From positions 1-42,199 of the forward strand of contig JADLEX010000073.1 of the NCBI GenBank assembly GCA_020845895.1: a DNA stretch of 42,199 nucleotides, written 5' to 3'. The notes under the pieces are model-generated. The model was given only the letters and a program-made list of their open reading frames with translations. It had not been told where the DNA came from and did no database searches. Each line of letters opens with the position of its first letter. Within the stretch, counting starts at the first letter, position 1. A program made the position numbers and the translations under genes. Positions 1 through 10,495 of this stretch are shown piece by piece. The DNA comes from Deltaproteobacteria bacterium (GTDB lineage Bacteria > Lernaellota > Lernaellaia > JACKCT01).

Positions 1-504
<504 letters not shown>

Positions 505-587
505 AAACCTGGTGCGGGGGATCAGCTCCCCCGCTAAAGCTCCATGACAAACATGGTTGCTCGCACGTTAGCGTTACGCGTACGTCA

Positions 588-607
588 CTATTCAGTTTTC
601 AAAGACC
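588..607 (-). promoter_or_regulatory. rRNA leader element (boxA-like)
   Basis: On the minus strand the pre-16S leader contains GGTCTTTGAAAACTGAATAG about 85 nt before the mature 16S end. CTTTGAAAACTGAATA-type sequences are common in bacterial rRNA leaders, and TCTTTGA resembles boxA, the Nus-factor antitermination site. I see no clear boxB or boxC. The assignment rests on motif resemblance only. Confidence 0.4.
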
Positions 608-655
608 GACTTGGACCTTCGATTTTCCCACGAGTCAGACGCGCTCGGACCTTTG

Positions 656-684
656 ACTTTAGCCAATCCCAATTCCCGTGTCAA
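656..684 (-). promoter_or_regulatory. rrn promoter, proximal (sigma-70 type)
   Basis: On the minus strand there is TTGACA (684-679), a 17-nt spacer, then TAAAGT (661-656). The -35 is a perfect match and the -10 matches at 4 of 6. It lies about 150 nt upstream of the mature 16S end. It is the inner of two tandem promoters with the same -35 box and the same spacing. Confidence 0.8.
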
Positions 685-821
685 GCCAAAACCGTCTTCG
701 TCTCCGCATTCGCGTCGATTTCTGACGGGTGGGTATGACGGGGCGTGCGCCCCTTGTGGGAAGTGGGCAGGTCCGGATTCGCGTCGTTTGGGAAAGATCC
801 ATCGCCTCGCAGCGGGGCGTA

Positions 822-850
822 TATCTACGGAAATCGGCCGTGCGTGTCAA
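822..850 (-). promoter_or_regulatory. rrn promoter, distal (sigma-70 type)
   Basis: On the minus strand there is TTGACA (850-845), a 17-nt spacer, then TAGATA (827-822). It lies 166 nt upstream of the proximal promoter and has the same -35 box preceded by GC. Tandem strong promoters are typical of rRNA operons. Between the two promoters there is a GC-rich palindrome, GGGGCGTGCGCCCC, around 739-752. The rest of the 505-998 gap shows no coding potential. Confidence 0.78.
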
Positions 851-998
851 GCACCGTATTTTTGCCGTCGTATTTTTTTCAAAAACGCACGAAACGCCCG
901 TCTGCCAAGGGTTTCGCGCGTTCGCACCCCGGCGCGGGACGCCGAGCCCGCCGGTCGGCGCGGACTTTTTTTCGCCTCCCGGCCCCTCGCGCCGACCG

Positions 999-2528
999 TT
1001 ATTCGTACTCCACCGTGGTCAGCACGATCGCCGAGTTCGTGCCGCAGGCGTCCCGCGCGCGAATCCTCCAATCGCGCGTGACGGGCGCGGCCTCCGCGCT
1101 GAACAGGATGCCGACCGCCACGCCGTCCGTGTCGAACCACGAACAGCCGATTTCGTCCGGGCCGTATGGAGTACCGACGTCGATCCAGTTGCCGTACCAG
1201 TCATAGGACAATTGGCCGCCTTCCCAATCACAATCCGGGTTCGCGTACGCGAACAGCATCGCGTAGCAGTCGCCGACCGGCACGGTCCAGCCCTCGAGCG
1301 GATCCCAGTCGTAGAAGTCGATCAGTTCGTCCGTGGCGCAGTCGTAGTGCGCGATCCACAGATAAAACAGCAGCGGTGGGTGATTCGACGGGCAGTTCGC
1401 ATCCGGTGAAATCGCGTAGATCGAGTCCGTGACCTCGGGCTCCGGGCCGACCGCTCCCTCGATCAACACCACCAGCGCCATCCGGTCCGTCGTCACCCAT
1501 CGCGAAAGCTGACCCCAGATCGATCCCAGGTTGAACGTGTAGTACTCGAACTCGGTCGTGGAATGAGCCTCGTCGAGATCGAGCGGAATCGAGGGGAACG
1601 TTACCGAAACGATCTCGTACCAGTCGTCCACCGGCCGCCCGGTGTCCAGAGCCCATTCGCCTTCGATGTACGGGTTGTCCGGATCGTCCCGATTCACGCA
1701 CAGGTCCAGCGCCTGATTGAATCCCGAAGTCCCCTGAAGTTGCCAGCCGTTGCATCCGGGCTGCGTGGTCGTGGTCGTGGTCGTCGTGGTCGGCACGCTC
1801 GTCGTCGTGCTCGAGGACGTCGTCGTGGTCGAACTCGTGGTCGTCGTCGTCGTCGAGCCCGTATCCGTGGTCGTCGTCGAGCCCATCGTCGTGGTGGTCG
1901 TCGTGGTCGTGGTCGTGGTTGTGGTCGCGCAGGTGTCCGTACTCTCGTCGCATGTCTCCCACGCGTCGCACGGATCGCCATCGTGAACGCACGCCTCGCT
2001 CCCTTCGTCGCACGACTCTCCGCCGTTGCAATACAGCCCGTCGTCGATGCACGGATCGCCCAGCGAACTGCACGCGCGGTTGATCTCGTCGCAAATCTCC
2101 AGACCGTTGCACCAGACGCCGTCGTCGCCGCACGGCGTTCCCGAATGCACCGCGCAGGATCGGTCAAGACACGAGTCCTCGCCGTTGCACCAGATGCCGT
2201 CATCGCAAAACACGTCGTCGTTCGCCGTCCAGTCGTCGACCGCGTCGCCGATCCGGCACACTTCGCACGGATTTTCCGGGTTCATCTGCGCGTCGCCGAA
2301 ACACTCCCCGTCGATCAGGCAGCCTTCGCACGCACCCGTATCGTCGTCCGTCGTATCGTCGTCCGTCGTATCGTCGTCCGTCGTATCGTCGTCCTGAACG
2401 TCGTCATCCGTGTCGTCATCCGTGTCGGTCCCGTCGCCCGAATCGTCGTCGCCGGACGATCCGGCGCACGCACCCAAAACGATCGCCAACAACGCCGGCC
2501 ACGCGAGGCTTTTCCACATATCGAACAT
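999..2528 (-). CDS. Cys-rich, Thr-rich surface lipoprotein with Asp-repeat spacer
   Basis: A secreted lipoprotein of 509 residues. Hydrophobic residues 7-20 end in a lipobox, LGAC, so Cys21 should be the lipidated N-terminus. Next comes an Asp/Thr spacer of DDDT-type repeats (about 26-64). A Cys-rich block follows (about 68-200) with three tandem modules of the form DDG-(I/V/L)-(W/Y)CNG-x-E-x-C. A Thr/Ser-rich, mucin-like linker (about 201-258) leads to a C-terminal domain of about 250 residues with no match I recognise. The Cys modules resemble repeats common in myxobacterial and related extracellular proteins. Function is unknown; cell-surface binding or adhesion is a guess. The first ATG is used; an in-frame ATG three codons later would also keep the signal peptide. 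No strong ribosome-binding site precedes either. Confidence 0.8.
   Translation of the reverse strand: MFDMWKSLAWPALLAIVLGACAGSSGDDDSGDGTDTDDDTDDDVQDDDTTDDDTTDDDTTDDDTGACEGCLIDGECFGDAQMNPENPCEVCRIGDAVDDWTANDDVFCDDGIWCNGEDSCLDRSCAVHSGTPCGDDGVWCNGLEICDEINRACSSLGDPCIDDGLYCNGGESCDEGSEACVHDGDPCDAWETCDESTDTCATTTTTTTTTTTTTMGSTTTTDTGSTTTTTTSSTTTTSSSTTTSVPTTTTTTTTTQPGCNGWQLQGTSGFNQALDLCVNRDDPDNPYIEGEWALDTGRPVDDWYEIVSVTFPSIPLDLDEAHSTTEFEYYTFNLGSIWGQLSRWVTTDRMALVVLIEGAVGPEPEVTDSIYAISPDANCPSNHPPLLFYLWIAHYDCATDELIDFYDWDPLEGWTVPVGDCYAMLFAYANPDCDWEGGQLSYDWYGNWIDVGTPYGPDEIGCSWFDTDGVAVGILFSAEAAPVTRDWRIRARDACGTNSAIVLTTVEYE
2338..2394 (-). repeat. 15-bp tandem repeat coding DDDTT units
   Basis: Nearly four head-to-tail copies of a 15-bp unit (TCGTCGTCCGTCGTA on the plus strand) encode the DDDTT spacer of the lipoprotein. 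The copies are almost identical at the DNA level, so the array could change length by slippage in 5-residue steps without breaking the frame. Confidence 0.85.
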
Positions 2529-2615
2529 CCGCGCGAGAGTGTGATGGACAGACAGCTTTTCGAGCGCGTCGAAATTGTCAACATTCGTCGAACAAAAATG
2601 CGAGTAATCTCACAT

Positions 2616-2924
2616 TTATCCGCGAATCAGCCCCGGATCGGTCAGGATCTCTCCCACCGCCTGTGGGGTCACCGGCTTCACGAAGTATCCGTTGCATCGC
2701 CCACGGGTTGCCTGACGAAGAATTTCGGCGTCGTCGTGAATCGTGGCCATGACGATCTTCACGGACTTTTCAGGAGGCACGTGGCCATGCTTTTCCATTT
2801 CTCGGATCTTGGCGAGCGCTTCTTCGCCGTCGGAAGCCACGGCGGCTACGAATCCCGCCCGTTCGACAATCGATTCGACGATACGCAGAAGAATGGGATC
2901 GTCGTCCGCGACGAGTACGCGCAA
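2616..2924 (-). CDS. Receiver-domain protein lacking the phosphoacceptor segment
   Basis: A stand-alone receiver (REC) protein of 102 residues; the family is usually about 120-130. The N-terminal acidic triplet DDD is at 7-9. The second half is recognisable: KIVMAT with the conserved Thr near 61, and the conserved Lys in VKPV near 83. Between helix 2 (DGEEALAKI) and the KIVMAT strand only a short REMEK-type linker remains. The strand that normally carries the phosphoacceptor Asp, plus the following MPxMDG loop, is missing. This looks like an in-frame loss of about 25-35 residues. The start is TTG: it is the only start codon after the in-frame TGA that ends the kinase gene 21 nt upstream, and GGGAG precedes it. 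It is probably cotranscribed with the kinase. It may be a phosphorylation-independent pseudo-receiver or a decaying gene. Confidence 0.75.
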   Translation of the reverse strand: MRVLVADDDPILLRIVESIVERAGFVAAVASDGEEALAKIREMEKHGHVPPEKSVKIVMATIHDDAEILRQATRGRCNGYFVKPVTPQAVGEILTDPGLIRG

Positions 2925-2945
2925 TTCGGCTCCCGAAACTCGTTT

Positions 2946-5323
<2,378 letters not shown>

Positions 5324-5327
<4 letters not shown>

Positions 5328-7555
5328 GACACCCTCCGGTCTTCCGCACCGTAATAGGACTCGGGGACGGTATAGCGGGGACGTTCTCCGAGGCGCAGGT
5401 GCAGTTCGTTGATGACCGCTTTGAGTTCCAGCACGCGGTTTTCACGTCCGCGCATCAGACGGTTCATCCGCTCAAGTTCGGACACCGTTTCGACGAGTTT
5501 TTTCTCGTACGCCTTGCGGGCGATATCCGCCCCGATGCTGCCGGCGGCGACGAGCAGAATCGCGTCGTCCTCCTCGATCCGGGTCGATTCGCCTTTCATC
5601 AGGTCGAAGCGGATGAATCCCCACAGTCGGGCGTCCACGTGCACCGGCACGAGAATGACGCATGCCTCCGACCATTCCTCCGCGCGTCCGCCGGACCCCG
5701 TGCGAATCACGCGACCGTCTCCGAGCGCGTCGATCGTCGCTCTCAGGTCGATTTCGCCCATTCGGTCTTCCCGTGAGCCTTCTTCGCCCCCGACGTCTTC
5801 GTGGGCGATCCACCGATGACGCCGCTCGACAACGGGCGACGTCGCCGTGACGGAGCTCAGGATTTCGCAAATCTCCACGCGCTCCGCTTCGATGGCGGTT
5901 CCGAGCACCGCGAGGGCGTCGGACATCGCGGCGTGATGGTCGGATGACGAAATCAGCAGATTCGAGGCCGTGGCGACGGCTTCGAGCAACAGGCCACGAC
6001 GGACGAGTTCGACCTCCACGCACTTTTGCGCGGTGATGTCGTCGAAGACGTAGTACCGGCCGATGAGGACGCCGTCGCCGCTTTGAAGAAGCGTCGAATA
6101 GGTCTTGACGGTGCGCCCGTCCGTCAGGCCCCATTCCTCATCGATGACCCGGTCGTCGCCGGCATCGAGCAGCGTATCGGCGAACACGCGCGCGACCCCG
6201 GCGTCTTGCAGCGTCGCGCCCACCCGATCCCGAAGCTCCGTCAGTGTGGGTTCGCACAGGTTCGACTCCGCGTCGTAGGCCGATCCGGCCCAGATCTCGC
6301 AAAAGAGACGGTTGTGATAGAGCACGCTCCCCCCGGCGCCGTCCACGAGCAGAAATCCGCTGGGGGTTCGCTCGGCCATCAGGCGAAGGATGTGCTCGTT
6401 GCGACGCAGCGCGTCCTCCGTCATGCGCATGAAGTCCATGTCGCGCGTGGTCCGTTCGAGCAGTCGGTGGATGTCGCCGGCGAGCAGGCCGATCTCGGTC
6501 GGGTCCTCCGAAGAGAGCCGATGCGTGACGTCCTTCGATTCGCCGAGGGAGTGCATCGCCCCTTTCATCTCCACGATGGGGCGCACCACCTGACGGCGCA
6601 GCACGAATCCGAACGCGAGAAACACCGCCACGCTGACGCCGATGACGGAGCCGTGCATCAGCAGGAAGAACCGTTCGGCCTGAAGCTGAACGGTTCGGGG
6701 AATGATCGCGTGCGCGACGTATACGGGCTCGCCGCGGTCGTCGGCAATCGCCGTGTACGCGTCGATCGTCTGGCCGTCGCGGACGTCGAAGCTGCGCTCG
6801 CCGGCACGCAGCCCGGCAGGATCGCCGGATCCGTCGTGTTGCGAACCGGCATTCCATCCGCGAAACAGGACCCGAGTCTGCTCGGAAAGCCGCGCCGTCA
6901 ACCGGCCGTCGAGGAATTTTCCCATGATGAACGCGCCACGGATCGGTCCCTCGAATTTGCCGTTGAGCTGGGGCCGCGAAGCCAGGATCATCGGTCCGAG
7001 GCGCGTGCCGACCACGCCGGAATACCGGTCGGTCGTATTCCGGAAATCGAAAAAGGCCGACGGGTCCCGTCCGAAAAATTCCCGCAAATCGGCGAGGGGC
7101 TCGATCAGACGGCCGTTCGGGCCGTGAATCTCGCCCCAGACGATGTTTCCGCTCCGGTCGATCATGCCCATGAGGGCGATCTGACCCGCCGCGAAGTACT
7201 CATCCACCAGGTTATCCGCGACAAATTGCGCGAGTTCGGGCGATTCCGGCTTCTCGATCAACTCGTAGGGGTCGTCCCACGCCGACCACTCGCGGCATTT
7301 GAGATCGAGCGATGCGGATTCCTGCTCGATCGCGTTTTCCACGCGTTCCAGGTCATCGAACAACAAGGACTGTTCGAGCCGCTCCACGGAGGGCTGGAGG
7401 ATCGAAGTCTGAAATAGAATCAGCAGGATGACGTTCACGCCCAGAATCAGGGCGACGAATCGGCGGATGCGCTGTTCCAGCGGCAGTTTCGGCCGATGAT
7501 CCGGCTCCGAAAAATCAAATGCGCCGCGTGCATTCCTCGGCGAAAACGCCCGCAT
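5324..7555 (-). CDS. Membrane sensor protein: extracytoplasmic CHASE4-like, HAMP, PAS, GAF (no kinase core)
   Basis: A 743-residue sensor. TM1 is at about 33-50. A periplasmic domain (about 55-300) has the CHASE4-like pattern [13 protein letters not shown]2 (about 300-320) leads into HAMP (about 321-372), a PAS domain (about 395-510) and a GAF-like domain (about 545-690). The last 50 residues are a coiled coil of the [13 protein letters not shown] type. That segment usually sits just before the HisKA domain, but here the protein ends and a separate kinase starts with a 4-nt overlap. So this reads as a sensor kinase split in two. The ATG at 7555 follows GGGGGAGG at close spacing; an in-frame GTG at 7618 would add 21 unlikely residues. 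The signal sensed is unknown. Confidence 0.88.
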
Positions 7556-7631
7556 CCGGCCTCCCCCAACACATCGATCCCCGCCGTTGCCCGGCGGCGG
7601 ATCGCGATCCATCCACACCTATCGAAATAAT

Positions 7632-7710
7632 CCGCGAATCGCGGAGTTACGCGGTTTTGTTATCGACCTTATGGGAGTAACCCTGAAGGGTCATCTAGAA
7701 ATTTTTCTAG
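7632..7710. promoter_or_regulatory. Cluster of three inverted repeats upstream of the sensor operon
   Basis: Three perfect inverted repeats lie in the 7556-7778 gap: CCGCG-AAT-CGCGG (7632-7644), ACCCT-GA-AGGGT (7680-7691) and CTAGAAA-TT-TTTCTAG (7695-7710). They sit 77-155 nt upstream of the sensor gene start, in an unusually AT-rich pocket. They could be operator sites or leader hairpins for the signalling operon. No convincing -35/-10 pair was found. Confidence 0.35.
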
Positions 7711-7778
7711 GCCCCATCGCGGCCGCGAACCGGCGAGAGAAATAATGGCCTATTTTCAATATCTTACGACAAAACACA

Positions 7779-7800
7779 AAAGGCGGCCGGAGCCGCCTTT
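7779..7800 (-). terminator. Rho-independent terminator of rny
   Basis: The hairpin AAAGGCGGC-CGGA-GCCGCCTTT has a 9-bp stem and a 4-nt loop. It begins 25 nt past the rny stop, and on the minus strand it is followed by TGTGTTTTG. The AAA/TTT flanks could also let it act in the other direction. Confidence 0.8.
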
Positions 7801-7824
7801 CGATCGAATTTGGGAGGATGCCGC

Positions 7825-9387
7825 CTAACGCGCGTATTCCACGGCGCGGCTTTCGCGAATGACCACCACGCGGATCTGGCCGGGATAGGTCATCTCCTGC
7901 TCGATCTTGCGCGCGATGTCCTTGGAAAGCACGAGGCTGCCGTCGTCGTCCACCTTTTCCGCCTCGACCATGACGCGAATCTCGCGGCCGGCCTGGATGG
8001 CGAAGGTCTTCTCGACGCCCTCGAAACTCTGGGCGATACCCTCGAGGTCGTTGAGCCGCTTGATGTAGCTCTCGAACATCTCGCGCCGTGCGCCCGGGCG
8101 CGCGCCGGAGAGCGCGTCGGCCACCTGCGTGATGACGTCGAGGGCGCTCTCCATCTTGATGTCCTCGTGATGGGCGCCGATGGCGTGGCAGACGTCGGGG
8201 TGCTCGTTGTACTTGCGCGCGAGCTCCATGCCGATGAGCGCGTGCGAACCCTCGACCTCGTGGTCCACGGCCTTGCCGATGTCGTGCAGAAGCCCGGCGC
8301 GGCGCGCGATCTTCACGTTCAGCCCGAGTTCCGCCGCCATGATGCCGTTGATGAACGCCACCTCGACCGCGTGCGAGAGCTGGTTCTGCGAGTAGCTGGT
8401 GCGGTAACGCAGTCGGCCCAGCAGTTTGATGAGGTCGGGGTGCATACCGTGGACGCCCACGTCAAACGTGGCCTGTTCGCCCGCCTGCGCCATTTCCTTC
8501 TCGATCTCCTGTTCGACCTTCTGGACGATTTCCTCGATGCGACCGGGGTGAATGCGGCCGTCCTGAATGAGCTGCTGCAGGACGCGCGACGCCACCGCGC
8601 GGCGGACCGGATTGTGGCCCGACAGAATGACCGCTTCGGGCGTGTCATCGACGATGAAGTCGATGCCGGTCGCCGCCTCGAGCGCGCGGATGTTGCGCCC
8701 TTCGCGGCCGATGATGCGTCCCTTCATCTCCTCGTTGGGCAGATGGACGACGCTGACCGAATTCTCGTTGACGAAATCGACGGCGACGCGCTGCGTGGCG
8801 AGGGCGATGATCTTCTTGGCGTTTTTCTCGGCGCTCTCGCGGGCTTCTTCCTCGATACGCCGTACGGACTTGGCGGCCTCGTGTTTCGCCTCGGAGATCA
8901 CCGACTCGACGAGCTGCTTCTTGGCCTCCTGCGAGGTCAGGCCCGCGGCTTTCTCGATCTTCGTGTACCAGTCGTCCACGAGGGCCTGATATTTCTTTTC
9001 CTGCTGCACCAGCGCCTTTTCACGAACGATGACCGTCCGTTCGCGCTGCGTGATCTCCAGATCCCGGCGGTCGAGCACCTCGCTTTTTTTCTCGAGGACG
9101 TCGTTCTTCTGCTTGTTTCTCAGTTCCTGATTTCGAATTTTTTCCCGAGATGCCTGCGCTTCGTTGTCGAATTGCTGACGCAGCTCCAGTTGTTTGGCCT
9201 TGCCCTTGAGCTCCAGTTCCTTTTCGAGCGTGGCCATCCGTTCGCGGGTTTCCTCTTCCCGCCGACGAATGAGTTCCTCGGCCTCCGCCATTCTCTGCCG
9301 GCCGGCGCCGCGGGCGAGGGTCTTGCCGATCCCCAGTCCCGCCGCGAGCGCCAACACGACCGCTACGGCCGTGACAATGGTTCCCAT
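7825..9387 (-). CDS. rny: Ribonuclease Y
   Basis: A 520-residue membrane-anchored endoribonuclease that starts mRNA decay, at the family's usual length. The N-terminal membrane helix spans about 2-20. A long charged coiled coil (about 25-200) follows. Then comes a KH RNA-binding domain with [10 protein letters not shown] (about 221) and an HD phosphohydrolase domain with LLHDIGKA (about H367-D368). The C-terminus is the typical ESRAVEYAR-like end. The ATG at 9387 is chosen because a perfect AGGAGG precedes it at 6 nt and the membrane helix follows at once. The frame stays open upstream to 9612, but that extension is Arg-rich and not RNase Y-like. Downstream of zapA and 6S RNA on the same strand. 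Confidence 0.97.
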   Translation of the reverse strand: MGTIVTAVAVVLALAAGLGIGKTLARGAGRQRMAEAEELIRRREEETRERMATLEKELELKGKAKQLELRQQFDNEAQASREKIRNQELRNKQKNDVLEKKSEVLDRRDLEITQRERTVIVREKALVQQEKKYQALVDDWYTKIEKAAGLTSQEAKKQLVESVISEAKHEAAKSVRRIEEEARESAEKNAKKIIALATQRVAVDFVNENSVSVVHLPNEEMKGRIIGREGRNIRALEAATGIDFIVDDTPEAVILSGHNPVRRAVASRVLQQLIQDGRIHPGRIEEIVQKVEQEIEKEMAQAGEQATFDVGVHGMHPDLIKLLGRLRYRTSYSQNQLSHAVEVAFINGIMAAELGLNVKIARRAGLLHDIGKAVDHEVEGSHALIGMELARKYNEHPDVCHAIGAHHEDIKMESALDVITQVADALSGARPGARREMFESYIKRLNDLEGIAQSFEGVEKTFAIQAGREIRVMVEAEKVDDDGSLVLSKDIARKIEQEMTYPGQIRVVVIRESRAVEYAR

Positions 9388-9747
9388 GCGGACCTCCTGT
9401 ATGTCAAACGCGGGGCGTTCGTCGATCCGACGACGAGACCGCCGCGTGCGTGCCCGACCGAAGTCGGTCCAATCGAATGATGGGGAGCAAGGGAGAAACG
9501 CCGTCGAGTCCCGGCCGCGCTTGCGAACGGCCCGCGACCACTCCGCGCCTTCGGCGAAGCCGGTTCCACGTTGACGCGCGACCCGCCCACGCAAGGCGGC
9601 CCGGTCGCACACGCATCCGCGTCGAATTCATGATTCGACGGGTCGCGGCGCGCCGTGCGCGTCCATTCGATCGGTTCGCGTCATCTCCCGGACGACGCGA
9701 TCCGGAACCAGGTCCGACGTCACTCCCGGCCTTGTCCGAAGAAAAAG
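9388..9747. other. Non-coding spacer between 6S RNA and rny
   Basis: About 360 nt without a credible gene. Two hairpins are visible: GACCGA-AG-TCGGTC near 9456-9469 and GTCGAA-TTCATGA-TTCGAC at 9621-9639. Neither has a T-run. In several proteobacteria a 5-formyltetrahydrofolate cyclo-ligase gene lies beside 6S RNA; none is present here. Confidence 0.5.
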
Positions 9748-9932
9748 AAGATCCCCCGCGCAGCCCGTGTCTGGTTAGCTTTGAACCTGTTGACGAGCAA
9801 CAGGCGGGTGCCGCGGCGCGGGTTCAGGGACATCCACGAGTGGACATCGCTCACCCCCGCAACGAAGCGGCTCCCTGATCGTGAGAGATGGCTCAAAACG
9901 CAACCCAAATCACGAAGCCGGCAGGGGATTCC
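9748..9932 (-). ncRNA. ssrS: 6S RNA
   Basis: 6S RNA binds the sigma-70 RNA polymerase holoenzyme by mimicking an open promoter. The call rests on position, between zapA and rny, a classic 6S site, and on fold. A terminal stem pairs ATCCCCTGC (9929-9921) with GCGGGGGAT (9759-9751) on the minus strand, enclosing 179 nt. Inside are a hairpin TCCAC-TC-GTGGA and a 3'-side hairpin CCTGTTG-CTCGT-CAACAGG, the latter followed by GTTCAAAG. Length and closing-stem style fit the 6S family. Exact ends are estimates. A covariance-model search would confirm it. Confidence 0.8.
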
Positions 9933-9962
9933 TTGTTCGTTCGTCTTTGGCTCTCCTCACCA

Positions 9963-10241
9963 TCACAGTTTGGAGTCGATATATTCAATCAGATCGTCGC
10001 ATCGCTGCTCGATCTGGGAGAACACGGCGCGCTGCTTGCCGAGGGCCACGAAGTAGTCGTCCGCGATGTTCAGGATCGCGAGCAGGGCGACGTTCAGGTC
10101 CGTCATGCCCGTCGACTTCCCCTTGACCTCGTCGACCTTGCCATTGACGTAGTCGACGACCTCCCGGAGATAGTCCTCATTGCCGTTCGCCTTCAGGGGC
10201 AGCGTGCGTCCCAGAATGACGGCGTTGAAGGTCTCGGGCAT
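9963..10241 (-). CDS. zapA: Cell division protein ZapA
   Basis: A 92-residue cytosolic protein. ZapA binds FtsZ and bundles its protofilaments at the division ring. It shows the family pattern: an N-terminal strand and helix (VILGRTLPLKANGNEDYLREVVDYVN, read here as short segments), then a long C-terminal coiled-coil helix (NVALLAILNIADDYF and on to the end). The length is typical. The ATG at 10241 follows a GAGG element. It is first in a zapA - 6S RNA - rny series, with a strong promoter about 45-70 nt upstream. Confidence 0.92.
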   Translation of the reverse strand: MPETFNAVILGRTLPLKANGNEDYLREVVDYVNGKVDEVKGKSTGMTDLNVALLAILNIADDYFVALGKQRAVFSQIEQRCDDLIEYIDSKL

Positions 10242-10283
10242 CGCCTCGTCTTTCGTTCAAATCGCCTTTGTCACCTGCGGGCC

Positions 10284-10313
10284 ATTATTTGCATCAGCGC
10301 CCGAACCTGTCAA
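10284..10313 (-). promoter_or_regulatory. zapA promoter (sigma-70 type)
   Basis: On the minus strand there is TTGACA (10313-10308), an 18-nt spacer, then AATAAT (10289-10284). The -35 is perfect and the -10 matches at 5 of 6. The predicted start lies roughly 35 nt before the zapA ATG. It points away from the glyA promoter on the other strand. Confidence 0.75.
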
Positions 10314-10425
10314 TCAACGCGCGACGTTCCGCCCGAAAAACCGTGACTTCCGGTGAGCCGGAAGGTTGTCGGCGCGCCGCGTCGTCGCCGCGCGGCGATC
10401 GGCGAGGAGACTCCGTCGAAACCGG

Positions 10426-10454
10426 TTTACACCCCCCGCGCCTTTTCCTATGAT
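10426..10454 (+). promoter_or_regulatory. glyA promoter (sigma-70 type)
   Basis: TTTACA (10426-10431), a 17-nt spacer, then TATGAT (10449-10454). Both boxes match consensus at 5 of 6. The predicted transcript start, near 10461, leaves a leader of about 35 nt before the ATG at 10496. I see no riboswitch in the leader. Confidence 0.78.
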
Positions 10455-10495
10455 CGCCGCCCCTACCAATCCAACCGCCCTCAACGGGAGACTTC

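Noticed and set aside
2555-2585. A promoter for the Cys-rich lipoprotein at a TTGACA on the minus strand
   Set aside because: No acceptable -10 box lies 16-19 nt downstream.
9388-9612. N-terminal extension of RNase Y to 9612
   Set aside because: The extension is Arg-rich and unlike the family. The ATG at 9387 has a perfect AGGAGG and is followed at once by the membrane helix.
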